Of a stretch of DNA of 64,000 nucleotides, positions 36,058 through 44,839 are shown piece by piece. The translations under genes and the position numbers were made by a program. Location: positions 4,836,001 to 4,900,000 of the forward strand of contig NZ_CP059856.1 in NCBI RefSeq assembly GCF_009193325.2. The letters are read 5' to 3'. Numbering within the stretch: the first letter of the stretch is position 1; each line of letters starts with the position of its first letter. The notes beneath the pieces were generated by a model. That model searched no databases. It was given only the letters and a program-made list of their open reading frames with translations, and had not been told where the DNA came from. The DNA comes from Bacteroides zhangwenhongii (lineage in GTDB: Bacteria; Bacteroidota; Bacteroidia; Bacteroidales; Bacteroidaceae).

Positions 36058-37599
36058 CTAATTTTTCAAAGCCCACCACAAATCTGTACCATTAGAGTCT
36101 CTCCCATCACTAAGCATAGTCACAGCAGCCTCCACATTTTCTTTATTCGTATTATACTCTGTGTCAGCAAAACGAAGACGGCGTTGCCCGCGAGCCGGTT
36201 TACAATCCGGATTTGCAGAATGTGTTGCCGGAAATATTTTCGGGAATCCCGTACGACGGAAATCCGACCAGCCATTTAAAGGATCCGGATAGAGAGCTAT
36301 CCACTTTTGAGTAAGCACTCTCTCCAACATTTCCTCCGGAGTGGCACTTTTGTCCCATTTAATAGTGATAGTAGACAAATTACTATAATTGTCGGCAGAG
36401 TGATTGGGATCAACGTAATTTCCCGGTTTCGATTCATCATCAACCAAATACTCATCTACTCCGGTTACTTTAAATTCCTCAAATGACAACCGAATTCCCC
36501 GTTCATAGAAAGTCTCCGCATCACCCTGCATATCCCAGCCTTTCAGCTCGCCTTCAGCACGTAGGAAAGCTGCTTCTGCAGCATACATCACCGGTTGCGG
36601 CAATGTTTTATCAGTCGTTATCATCAGGTTACTATAGTTCTGATAATCAGAAGGACTTGGAGCTACCGAAGATCCCGAACGGACTCCTACATAATCTTCA
36701 GAAAAGCCAGCCGCTTGCTTAGTAAAATAAGCGGAACGTCGTGGGTCCTTATACCCATTCATATATGAGGTAATACAAGCATTAGCTCTCACTTCGCCCC
36801 ATCCACTCACAATAGCATAGCCATTTTCATTGATACCACTGCTAGTTGTGTCATACGAACTATCGGAAACAGACTCCAACACACCACCACGTACAGCTTC
36901 TTCAGCTTTAGCCTGAGCATAATCTGCTACTCCGGACACCCGGATAGCCATTCTAAGTTTTAATGTATTGGCAAATTTCATCCATTTTTCGCAATTTCCG
37001 CCATAAAATTGATCTACTGCTGCCAAATCCTGGTTAATTCCCAATTCCGCTGCAGATTTCAATATAGTAATTACATTATCCAAATCATCGAACATGGCAC
37101 GCCAGGCAGTCGGTTCGTCGTCATAAGCAGCCCTTATATCACCCGATTTCACTTTAGAGTAAGGGATAGGACCTTGCAGGGAGGCCATCATCTGCATTGC
37201 ATAAATACGTGTCAACTGAGCCATAGCGTAGATAACACCCTTTTTCTCCGTAGCTTCCTCAATCCGGAAGAAGTTAGGATAAATGCGTGCATATATTTTA
37301 GCCCAGGTAGCAGCGTTATGATCCTCCATCGCATTGTAATAAGCAAAAAGATTTTCCCCTTTTGACCAAGTATTAGGTGCGGTAATTTGTCCGCTAAAAC
37401 AAGCCCACATACAATTTATATGCTGACAGTCATTTTGCATAGGTGCTGCATATACATTAAACATTCCCGACAGCAATGTATTAGCCGGCACTTTAGAAGG
37501 CTGGTACGGATTGGTGTTGAAATCCTCAAAATTAGTAGTACATCCTGCCATCAAGCATATAACCGCACTTGCTCCAATATATTTTATTATCTTGTTCAT
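36058..37599 (-). CDS. SusD-like (SusD/RagB, SusD-like_2) outer-membrane lipoprotein
   Basis: A 513-residue lipoprotein (VICLMAGC, Cys19, then TTNFEDFNTNPYQPSKV). That NTNPY start and the segment KWMKFANTLKLRMAIRVSG mark the SusD-like_2 branch, which differs from the SusD in the fructan locus. Other landmarks: ALYPDPLNGWSDFRRTGFP near 450-470 and RLRFADTEYNTNKENVEAA near the end. It is the lid partner of the SusC encoded 15 nt upstream. Likely ligand is the glycan product of the GH18 enzyme; this is inferred from context. Confidence 0.93.
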   Translation of the reverse strand: MNKIIKYIGASAVICLMAGCTTNFEDFNTNPYQPSKVPANTLLSGMFNVYAAPMQNDCQHINCMWACFSGQITAPNTWSKGENLFAYYNAMEDHNAATWAKIYARIYPNFFRIEEATEKKGVIYAMAQLTRIYAMQMMASLQGPIPYSKVKSGDIRAAYDDEPTAWRAMFDDLDNVITILKSAAELGINQDLAAVDQFYGGNCEKWMKFANTLKLRMAIRVSGVADYAQAKAEEAVRGGVLESVSDSSYDTTSSGINENGYAIVSGWGEVRANACITSYMNGYKDPRRSAYFTKQAAGFSEDYVGVRSGSSVAPSPSDYQNYSNLMITTDKTLPQPVMYAAEAAFLRAEGELKGWDMQGDAETFYERGIRLSFEEFKVTGVDEYLVDDESKPGNYVDPNHSADNYSNLSTITIKWDKSATPEEMLERVLTQKWIALYPDPLNGWSDFRRTGFPKIFPATHSANPDCKPARGQRRLRFADTEYNTNKENVEAAVTMLSDGRDSNGTDLWWALKN

Positions 37600-37614
37600 A
37601 CCTATATTTACTAT

Positions 37615-40600
37615 TTAAAACTGAAATTTGACATTAAATCCAAAGTTTCTCGTACTTGGGAGCATATATGCATCAAATCCCTGATAGAAATTAGACGCAG
37701 CCGAAGTAGTCAGTTCCGGGTCGAAAGGTGCTTTGCAATAAATCATCCACAGATTCTTTCCTACAAGTCCGACAGTCATACCTAATTTATTGGCAAACCA
37801 TTTCTTCGGCAATGTATAACTCAGGCTTAATTCACCCAAACGCACGTTTGTAGCACTATATGTATAGTAAACGGAAGCTGTTTGAATTGTCTGGAAGTAA
37901 TTGCGCGCATCTATTTTGGCTTGATTAATCGGTACGCCACCCGCATCACGAACATCCGCACTAATTTTAGACACACCGGCAGCATTCAATACTGATTGCG
38001 TTTCACTTAGTACAATACCTCCAAAACGTCCGGTAAATGTCATACCCAGATTTATACCTTTATATCCGAATCCCAAATTCCATCCCATATTCATCTTTGG
38101 CAAGATAGATCCCAAATGAGTTTCCTTATTTTCAAGGGCAAGACCTACTCCTTCCTCATTAAGGATATATCCATTGAGATCGCGTTTCAGCACTTTCTGA
38201 CCATATACATCTCCCATTGAACCACCTACACGCAAAAGCAGACGGGCATCTAATTGTCCATAATGCAAAACATCCAACTCCGGCATTACGATCGGCTCTC
38301 CGGTAGCATAATTATAAGCGCCATCAGCTAATTGTTTTATTTCATTACGATTCCAAGTCAACGTATAATTAGTGTTGAAAGAGAAATCTCCCCACTTCTT
38401 ATCATATCCTAAAGACATTTCAATACCTTCATTCATAATATTTCCACTTTGGATAGGAATAGATGAATATCCGGAAGAAGCAGACAAAGTTGCATGGAAA
38501 GTCTGATTGTAAGTATTGGAACGATAGTAAGTTAAGTTGAAACTGATATCATTCAGAAATCTGGCGTCTACCCCCACTTCCCATGATTTTGTGCGTTCTG
38601 GTTTCAATTTAGTATTCGGGTAAACAGAAGTCGTGTTCCAATTATGCGACGCTTCATCATATGGATAAGTGACAGTAGTCATAAAACGATCGTAAGAATT
38701 ACCTACCTCAGTATATGAACCACGAACTTTCAAAAAACTTAACCATTCCGGTGTATCAAACATACTTGTAAGAATAGCCGAAAGCCCTACCGACGGATAG
38801 AAGAATGATTTATAATCAGAGAAAGCCAATCTTGAATCCCAGTCATTACGTCCGGTTACCGTTAAATAAAGCATTGACTTCCAACCTAGTTCTGCATTCG
38901 CAAAGATAGCTCTAGTCTGATCATGCCAACCCTCTTGCTTTGGTTTCCATGCTTTATCAAAATCCAAATTATGAACAGCAAAGAAGTTATAAATCTTCAA
39001 GCCGCCTTCATATCCGATCGATTCATAACGACTGTCATTCAAAGATACACCCAAGTTTACATTCACAGACCAATCGTTAAAGTTCTTATTTACCGTAGCA
39101 ATGGCATCTGCATAAGTAGTCTTTGACTGAGCCCAAGTATCATGATATGTTCCTCTGTCTCCTGCAGTCAGACTACCGGTAGAAGCATACGCCTTGTATG
39201 TCTTACGATTTTCATAATTGTCAATTTTCACACGACCTGTGACATCCAACCAATCAAATATTTGATATTTCAGAGAAGCATTCACCATATAACGTGTTTT
39301 CTTATTCTCACGTATCTGACGGTTTTGTACCCAATATGGATTTGCCAGTCCACTGGAAATTTCTCCGTAAGGCCAATACTGTTCCATTATACCTAAACCC
39401 TCATTGTAACGCTCAAACATACGCACATCCTCAAAATTTTCCGAACGGGGGAATCGATAAAGTCCGGGCAGTGGATTATAATAGTATCCTTGAGATACCA
39501 TATTTTTATCGTTCTGAAGAATATAGCTTGCACCGGCATCCAGTGTCATTTTATCTTTCAAAAAACTGGTCGTGTTGCGTACAGTGAAATTATAACGGTT
39601 ATATCCACTGTTCGGCAGGATATTTGTTGTATTGGTAGTGGAAGCCGACAAATAACTCTGGTTCTTTTGATTACCGGTAGACAAAGCTACAGAGTTTATC
39701 ACGTTACTACCTGTACGGAAGAAATCGCGCGGATCATAATTGCTATTCACAATTGGTCCCCAGCTATCCACATTTCCTGCCACATTTCCGTACTTACTCT
39801 GCATTTCTGGCATCATCGCCACTTTTGAGAAAGTTGTATTGTTAGATACTGTCACAGACGTCTTGTCAACAGATCCTTTTTTAGTGGTAATCAGCACTAC
39901 ACCCGCAGCGGCAGCATTACCATACAATGCAGCGGCGGAAGGTCCTGTCAGCATAGAGATAGACTCTATATCTTCCGGATTAATATCAGCCGCCCCATCC
40001 GTACCCGGTTGGTCAGCAAAAACGCTTTGTGAATTGCCACCATTCATCATATTATACATGGGCACACCATCAATCACATAAAGCGCCAAGTTGGAAGAAG
40101 TGATAGACTTTATACCACGCATAACAACACGGGATGCGCCACCGGTTGAATTGGAAGAATTAATGGTAACACCGGCAACCTTTCCATTCAATGAAGATAT
40201 GAAGTTAGCGTCTTTCACAGTAGTCAATTCATCCCCTTTCACCTGTTGTACATTATATGACAAAGCCTTTTCCGCACGTTTTATACCTAATGCGGTTACA
40301 ACAACTTCATCCAAGACTTCAGCGTCCTGTTTTAACACAACCTGATAAAAATCTTTATTTGAAACGGCAACCATTTGAGTTGCATACCCTATATAAGATA
40401 TTTTCAACTTAGATTTATCGGAAGCTTTTATCATAAAGTTTCCATTCATATCAGTTATAGTTCCCGTAGAACTACCTTCCACCGAGATATTCACACCAAT
40501 CAGTGGTTCTCCATTTTCATCAACTACCTTGCCTCTTATATTCTTCACTACAGAAGGTGCTACCGACTTTTGTTCGGTAACTATAACATAATTATCACGG

Positions 40601-40905
40601 ATTTGATAAGTGAAACCTGTTCCTTTTAAGATTGTATCAAGCGCAGTAGTTATAAGCGCATTTTTCAAGTTCAGATTGGTAAGCTTTTTGCTTTTCAATT
40701 GAGAATCACTATAATTGATAGACATTTTAGTTTGTCTTTCCACAGATTTTAAAGCCTCAATTACAGTCATATTTTTCTGCTGGATAGTTATTTTACTATC
40801 TTTTTGCCCAAAAACAGAGGTCTGCATCATTAATAATACTAAAAAAGTAAGAAAAACCTGTTTTTGGAGCACTCGTCCTGCTATTTCTTTATACATTTGT
40901 AGCAT
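37615..40905 (-). CDS. SusC-family TonB-dependent transporter with STN signalling domain
   Basis: A 1,096-residue transporter. The ATG at 40903-40905 follows an AGGAAA sequence and opens a signal region (KQVFLTFLVLLMM to VFGQ). Then: STN/secretin-type signalling domain (about 35-105: ITIQQKNMTVIEALKSVERQ), carboxypeptidase-D-like domain (about 120-200), TonB box LDEVVVTALGIKR, plug with ALYVIDGVPMYN, and barrel ending FGFNVKFQF. The STN domain is what passes ligand occupancy to a FecR anti-sigma factor, and fecR and sigma genes lie directly upstream. It imports the oligosaccharide released at the surface, together with the SusD-like protein. A predicted + strand RNA (40906-41034) covers its leader. 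Confidence 0.94.
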   Translation of the reverse strand: MLQMYKEIAGRVLQKQVFLTFLVLLMMQTSVFGQKDSKITIQQKNMTVIEALKSVERQTKMSINYSDSQLKSKKLTNLNLKNALITTALDTILKGTGFTYQIRDNYVIVTEQKSVAPSVVKNIRGKVVDENGEPLIGVNISVEGSSTGTITDMNGNFMIKASDKSKLKISYIGYATQMVAVSNKDFYQVVLKQDAEVLDEVVVTALGIKRAEKALSYNVQQVKGDELTTVKDANFISSLNGKVAGVTINSSNSTGGASRVVMRGIKSITSSNLALYVIDGVPMYNMMNGGNSQSVFADQPGTDGAADINPEDIESISMLTGPSAAALYGNAAAAGVVLITTKKGSVDKTSVTVSNNTTFSKVAMMPEMQSKYGNVAGNVDSWGPIVNSNYDPRDFFRTGSNVINSVALSTGNQKNQSYLSASTTNTTNILPNSGYNRYNFTVRNTTSFLKDKMTLDAGASYILQNDKNMVSQGYYYNPLPGLYRFPRSENFEDVRMFERYNEGLGIMEQYWPYGEISSGLANPYWVQNRQIRENKKTRYMVNASLKYQIFDWLDVTGRVKIDNYENRKTYKAYASTGSLTAGDRGTYHDTWAQSKTTYADAIATVNKNFNDWSVNVNLGVSLNDSRYESIGYEGGLKIYNFFAVHNLDFDKAWKPKQEGWHDQTRAIFANAELGWKSMLYLTVTGRNDWDSRLAFSDYKSFFYPSVGLSAILTSMFDTPEWLSFLKVRGSYTEVGNSYDRFMTTVTYPYDEASHNWNTTSVYPNTKLKPERTKSWEVGVDARFLNDISFNLTYYRSNTYNQTFHATLSASSGYSSIPIQSGNIMNEGIEMSLGYDKKWGDFSFNTNYTLTWNRNEIKQLADGAYNYATGEPIVMPELDVLHYGQLDARLLLRVGGSMGDVYGQKVLKRDLNGYILNEEGVGLALENKETHLGSILPKMNMGWNLGFGYKGINLGMTFTGRFGGIVLSETQSVLNAAGVSKISADVRDAGGVPINQAKIDARNYFQTIQTASVYYTYSATNVRLGELSLSYTLPKKWFANKLGMTVGLVGKNLWMIYCKAPFDPELTTSAASNFYQGFDAYMLPSTRNFGFNVKFQF

Positions 40906-41034
40906 TTTCCTGGTATTAGTAAATTGGTTATTAATTCTATTTTGATTGGATTGCGTTAGTAACACGCTAATATTAAGGAATTTTTCGATTTCATATCCGG
41001 AAGGAATGGCAGTTCCCTCCGGATATTTTTTTTC
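40906..41034 (+). ncRNA. Predicted antisense small RNA between fecR and susC (DonS-like)
   Basis: In the 169-bp gap between the - strand genes fecR and susC there is a strong terminator that works only on the + strand: ATATCCGG plus AAGGAA (40993-41006) pairs with TTCCCT plus CCGGATAT (41013-41026; one mismatch), then eight T (41026-41033). On the - strand no T run follows. Upstream on the + strand, inside the susC 5' end, are TACATTTG (40892-40899) and, alternatively, TTTG (40896-40899), 20 bp, TAAATTGG (40920-40927). Either gives a transcript of about 100-130 nt antisense to the susC leader. Its place matches the cis-encoded RNAs (DonS type) described for sigma/anti-sigma-controlled Bacteroides PULs. 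The exact start is uncertain. Confidence 0.65.
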
Positions 41035-41074
41035 ATGGTGTGTTAAGTTAATAATTAGACATAGGGGTTATTTT

Positions 41075-42058
41075 TCAATTAGTTATATAGCATTTATTGT
41101 CTTTAATCACATAGTGGATATCTCCAACTACTTGTGAAATAATTAGCATAATTTCTTCCAACGTCACATTCTTCGGGAAACGGAAACTATAAGTATTATT
41201 ATTCAAACTATGGAAACTATATACAAAAGTATATGGATACTTATGTTCTAGTCTCGTGAATATATCTTCCAAATGTGCATCACTAAATACAAGCTCTCCA
41301 CGTTGCCAAGCTATTACATCATCAACTTGTGATTGTTGCAAACGACTTTTCTTAGTAAGTTTGTTATAAGATAACTGCTGATTAGGCTTCAATATAACAC
41401 TTGAGACTAAATTATCATACTCCACTTTTACACTGCCCGAAACTAAAGTAGTGTACACTTCGTCATTCTCCGAATAAGTATTTACATTAAACTCAGTCCC
41501 CAAAGCTGTAACCTGAAAATCAGCTCCTTTCACAATAAAGGGATGTTCCTTATCCGGCCTTACCTTAAAATAGCCCTCACCTATCAGATATACACTTCTG
41601 GTTTTGCCATTAAAACTTTCCGGATAAAACAAAGTACTTTTTGAATTCAACATAACGGAAGTACCATCCGGTAATGTCAGTTCATGTATTTCTGCAGTTG
41701 GTATATGACATTCTATCAAATCACTGGAGAAATCGTCTTTTTCCAATAATAAATAGATAGAAACCGACGATACAGCCAGCAACAATACCGACGCTACCTG
41801 CCAAATACGTAATATATACCTCTTTTGCGAAGAGACAGGACGCATACCTATATTTTGTTGCATACGGCGTATAGACTGCTGCATTCCCTGAGGAACTCGC
41901 TGCTGTCTGGCTTCTTCCCAAAGAGAAGTGAGCGCTTCCATTTTTTCTTCCTTATGTTCTTCATCAGCCAACCAATGCCGGAATTGCTTTTGGACGGAAA
42001 CCGGATAGTCATTCTGACTAAAAAGTTCTATCACTTGTCGAATATAATTCTTCATCAT
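41075..42058 (-). CDS. FecR-family anti-sigma factor
   Basis: A 327-residue inner-membrane protein: N-terminal cytoplasmic anti-sigma region (1-80, with FRHWLADEEHKEE), one membrane helix (about 83-106, RIWQVASVLLLAVSSVSIYLL), FecR domain (about 115-215, LPDGTSVMLNSKSTLFYPESF), and a DUF4974 C-terminal domain (about 250-325, VFSDAHLEDIFTRLEHKYPY) that meets the SusC STN domain. It would hold the ECF sigma factor until substrate binds SusC. The gene lies 21 nt after the sigma gene and 169 nt before susC. Confidence 0.92.
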   Translation of the reverse strand: MMKNYIRQVIELFSQNDYPVSVQKQFRHWLADEEHKEEKMEALTSLWEEARQQRVPQGMQQSIRRMQQNIGMRPVSSQKRYILRIWQVASVLLLAVSSVSIYLLLEKDDFSSDLIECHIPTAEIHELTLPDGTSVMLNSKSTLFYPESFNGKTRSVYLIGEGYFKVRPDKEHPFIVKGADFQVTALGTEFNVNTYSENDEVYTTLVSGSVKVEYDNLVSSVILKPNQQLSYNKLTKKSRLQQSQVDDVIAWQRGELVFSDAHLEDIFTRLEHKYPYTFVYSFHSLNNNTYSFRFPKNVTLEEIMLIISQVVGDIHYVIKDNKCYITN

Positions 42059-42079
42059 TATTTCATTATTATTTCTGCC

Positions 42080-42664
42080 TTATACTTTAAAGACAACTAA
42101 AATCATTATACTACTTAAGAGAGAAGAGAAAAAAACTAAAAAAAGAAGTATTTTCTTTAGGTCTATTAATGCTAGATAAATTTGGTGCTCTACCGTACGG
42201 ATAGAAACACCTAATTTTTCCGCAATATCTTTATTGCTTAGTCCCTGAAATCTGCTGGCCTCAAATATCATCCTCCGACGCTCAGGCATTTTTGTTAAAG
42301 CAAGCCGGAGAATCATAAGTAACTCTTTATAATAGATATCCTTTAGTGCCTGATCATCTTCTATTATTTCACAAAGTATCGCATTTTCCGCAAAACTTGC
42401 CTGGTACTCTTGCTCTATACGCTGATGCTTAAACATATTAAGAATAATATTCCGTGTTGTTACAAAGATATACCCATCCAATTTATCATTAGGATGTTGC
42501 CACATTTCCGGTTGTTGCCACAGTTTACAAAAAACATCTTGAGCAACGTCTTCTGCATCTTCGTCCGATTTCAGTAACTTTCGAGCAAAGTTCTTCACTT
42601 TAGGAAAGTTAACAGTGAAGAAAGATTGAAAGTCCTTCTCCATTTGTCTTTTATCATTCTCCAT
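42080..42664 (-). CDS. ECF RNA polymerase sigma-70 factor of the GH18 PUL
   Basis: A 194-residue sigma factor. Region 2 is at about 10-80 (FARKLLKSDEDAEDVAQDVFCKLW), region 4 at about 110-165 (MPERRRMIFEASRFQGLSNKDIAEKLGVSIRTVE is split by the usual HTH turn). ATG at 42662-42664 is chosen; the open frame reaches back to 42796 but the added 44 residues are hydrophobic and unlike any sigma N-terminus. The C-terminus ends in a hydrophobic stretch (ILLFLVFFSSLL), seen in other Bacteroides PUL sigma factors. It is encoded first, followed by its anti-sigma gene. Confidence 0.9.
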   Translation of the reverse strand: MENDKRQMEKDFQSFFTVNFPKVKNFARKLLKSDEDAEDVAQDVFCKLWQQPEMWQHPNDKLDGYIFVTTRNIILNMFKHQRIEQEYQASFAENAILCEIIEDDQALKDIYYKELLMILRLALTKMPERRRMIFEASRFQGLSNKDIAEKLGVSIRTVEHQIYLALIDLKKILLFLVFFSSLLSSIMILVVFKV

Positions 42665-42811
42665 AATATTCCCAAATAATAGCAAGCAAAATAAACATAT
42701 TAGTTGCACATAAGCAATACAAAAACCTTTTTTTATCGAAAAGAACAGTGATATACATATAACTAACAGAACAAAGAAATGCTTAACAATGTACATTTTT
42801 CGCTTGGATTT

Positions 42812-42842
42812 CTTGTCAGAACCAAGTGTTTGAGTAAATTTG
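42812..42842 (+). promoter_or_regulatory. Promoter of the etfBA-acyl-CoA dehydrogenase operon
   Basis: CTTG (42812-42815, one mismatch to TTTG), 19-bp spacer and TAAATTTG (42835-42842), a full -7 match. Start would be near 42849, giving a leader of about 90 nt before etfB. Confidence 0.6.
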
Positions 42843-42938
42843 CACGCTGATAGTTAACCGGATAGTTTGAATAGCAAGACATTACTACTTGACTACTGGC
42901 TACTAACTTGTAGAAATACTAATACTAAAATTTATAAC

Positions 42939-43811
42939 ATGAGTTTGAAAATTGTTGTATTGGCAAAACAAGTTCCCGACACACGTAATGTTGGGAAAGA
43001 TGCCATGAAAGCCGACGGAACGATTAACCGTGCGGCACTCCCCGCCATCTTCAACCCCGAAGACCTGAATGCTCTCGAGCAAGCGCTTCGATTGAAAGAT
43101 GCTCATCCAGGCTCTACCGTAACCATCCTGACAATGGGTCCGGGACGGGCAGCCGATATTATTCGTGAAGGACTTTTCCGTGGTGCAGATAACGGTTACT
43201 TACTGACTGACCGTGCCTTCGCCGGTGCAGATACATTGGCGACATCTTACGCACTAGCCACTGCCATCCGCAAAATCGGTGACTGCGATATCATTATCGG
43301 TGGTCGCCAGGCTATCGACGGTGACACAGCGCAGGTAGGTCCGCAGGTAGCAGAAAAGCTGGGATTGACACAAATCACATACGCAGAAGAGATTCTGGAG
43401 GTAGGTGAAGGCAAGATTAAAGTGAAACGCCATATTGACGGTGGCGTGGAAACCGTAGAAGGCCCGTTACCTATCGTGATTACTGTAAATGGTTCTGCCG
43501 CTCCTTGCCGTCCGCGCAATGCGAAACTAGTCCAGAAATACAAACACGCCAAAACAGTTACCGAAAAACAACAAGGTAACCTTGATTATACCGACTTGTA
43601 TGACAAGCGTGATTATCTGAATCTGGTAGAATGGAGTGTAGCCGATGTAAACGGTGACCTTGCACAATGTGGTCTGTCCGGTTCACCGACAAAAGTAAAG
43701 GCCATCCAGAACATCGTGTTCCAGGCTAAAGAGAGCAAAACCATTAGCGGCAGTGACCGTGACGTAGAAGACCTGATTGTTGAACTATTAGCTAACCACA
43801 CCATCGGATAA
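42939..43811 (+). CDS. etfB: Electron transfer flavoprotein, beta subunit
   Basis: A 290-residue protein starting MSLKIVVLAKQVPDTRN; the in-frame ATG at 42867 adds a tail not typical of the family, so 42939 is taken as start. The EtfB signature that binds AMP or, in bifurcating forms, a second FAD is seen as RQAIDGDTAQVGPQVAE (about 128-144). C-terminal helix around DRDVEDLIVELLANH would contact EtfA. It acts with EtfA to move electrons from the acyl-CoA dehydrogenase encoded third in the operon. The gap to etfA is 2 nt. Confidence 0.94.
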   Translation: MSLKIVVLAKQVPDTRNVGKDAMKADGTINRAALPAIFNPEDLNALEQALRLKDAHPGSTVTILTMGPGRAADIIREGLFRGADNGYLLTDRAFAGADTLATSYALATAIRKIGDCDIIIGGRQAIDGDTAQVGPQVAEKLGLTQITYAEEILEVGEGKIKVKRHIDGGVETVEGPLPIVITVNGSAAPCRPRNAKLVQKYKHAKTVTEKQQGNLDYTDLYDKRDYLNLVEWSVADVNGDLAQCGLSGSPTKVKAIQNIVFQAKESKTISGSDRDVEDLIVELLANHTIG

Positions 43812-43813
43812 TC

Positions 43814-44833
43814 ATGAATAACTTATTTGTATATTGCGAAATAGAAGAAGGTAACGTTGCAGACGTCAGCCTCGAACTTCTGACCAAAGGTCGTTCGTTA
43901 GCCAACCAATTGAACTGCCAGCTCGAAGCTGTGGTTGCAGGAACAGGCCTCAAAGAGATTGAAAAACAAATCCTTCCTTACGGAGTAGACAAACTCCACG
44001 TTTTCGACGGTGAAGGGCTTTACCCTTATACTTCACTTCCCCATACTTCTATCCTGGTAAATCTTTTCAAAGAAGAAAAACCGCAAATCTGCCTGATGGG
44101 TGCTACCGTTATCGGTCGTGATCTCGGCCCGCGCGTTTCTTCCGCTTTGACCAGTGGACTGACTGCTGACTGTACTTCACTTGAAATCGGTGACCACGAA
44201 GACAAAAAAGAAGGTAAGACTTACAAGAATCTGCTGTATCAGATCCGTCCGGCATTCGGTGGTAACATCGTTGCTACGATTGTGAATCCGGAACACCGCC
44301 CACAGATGGCAACCGTTCGCGAAGGTGTAATGAAGAAAGAAATCCTCTCTCCGACTTATCAGGGAGAAGTAATCCGTCACGACGTAAAGAAGTATGTAGC
44401 CGATACGGACTATGTAGTGAAAGTTATCGAACGCCACGTAGAAAAGGCTAAAAACAACTTGAAAGGTTCTCCTATTATCGTAGCCGGTGGATATGGTGTA
44501 GGTTCGAAAGAAAACTTCGACCTCCTGTTCGACCTCGCTAAAGAACTTCATGCAGAAGTAGGCGCCAGCCGTGCCGCTGTTGACGCAGGTTTTGCAGACC
44601 ATGACCGCCAAATCGGCCAGACTGGTGTCACAGTCCGTCCGAAACTCTACATCGCCTGCGGTATATCCGGACAGATTCAGCATATCGCCGGTATGCAGGA
44701 AAGTGGTATCATCATCTCCATCAATAACGACCCGGACGCTCCGATCAATACAATTGCCGACTATGTAATCAATGGAACTATCGAAGAAGTTGTGCCGAAG
44801 ATGATTAAGTATTATAAACAAAATAGCAAGTAA
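43814..44833 (+). CDS. etfA: Electron transfer flavoprotein, alpha subunit
   Basis: A 339-residue EtfA. The N-terminal domain resembles EtfB; the C-terminal FAD domain (about 205-330) has GGYGVGSKENFDLLFDLA, then VGASRAAVDAGF, QIGQTGVTVRP, YIACGISGQIQHIAGM and IISINNDPDAPI, all canonical. It forms a heterodimer with EtfB in the cytoplasm. The next gene, an acyl-CoA dehydrogenase, begins 6 nt later. Whether the complex bifurcates electrons cannot be decided by eye. Confidence 0.95.
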   Translation: MNNLFVYCEIEEGNVADVSLELLTKGRSLANQLNCQLEAVVAGTGLKEIEKQILPYGVDKLHVFDGEGLYPYTSLPHTSILVNLFKEEKPQICLMGATVIGRDLGPRVSSALTSGLTADCTSLEIGDHEDKKEGKTYKNLLYQIRPAFGGNIVATIVNPEHRPQMATVREGVMKKEILSPTYQGEVIRHDVKKYVADTDYVVKVIERHVEKAKNNLKGSPIIVAGGYGVGSKENFDLLFDLAKELHAEVGASRAAVDAGFADHDRQIGQTGVTVRPKLYIACGISGQIQHIAGMQESGIIISINNDPDAPINTIADYVINGTIEEVVPKMIKYYKQNSK

Positions 44834-44839
44834 GGAAAA

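Noticed and set aside
40993..41034. Reading the hairpin between fecR and susC as an attenuator of the - strand operon
   Set aside because: On the - strand the stem is followed by GAAATCGAAAAA and not by T, so an intrinsic terminator works only on the + strand.
42665..42796. N-terminal extension of the ECF sigma factor to the ATG at 42796
   Set aside because: The added 44 residues are a hydrophobic stretch unlike any sigma factor. The ATG at 42664 begins a normal region 2 spacing.
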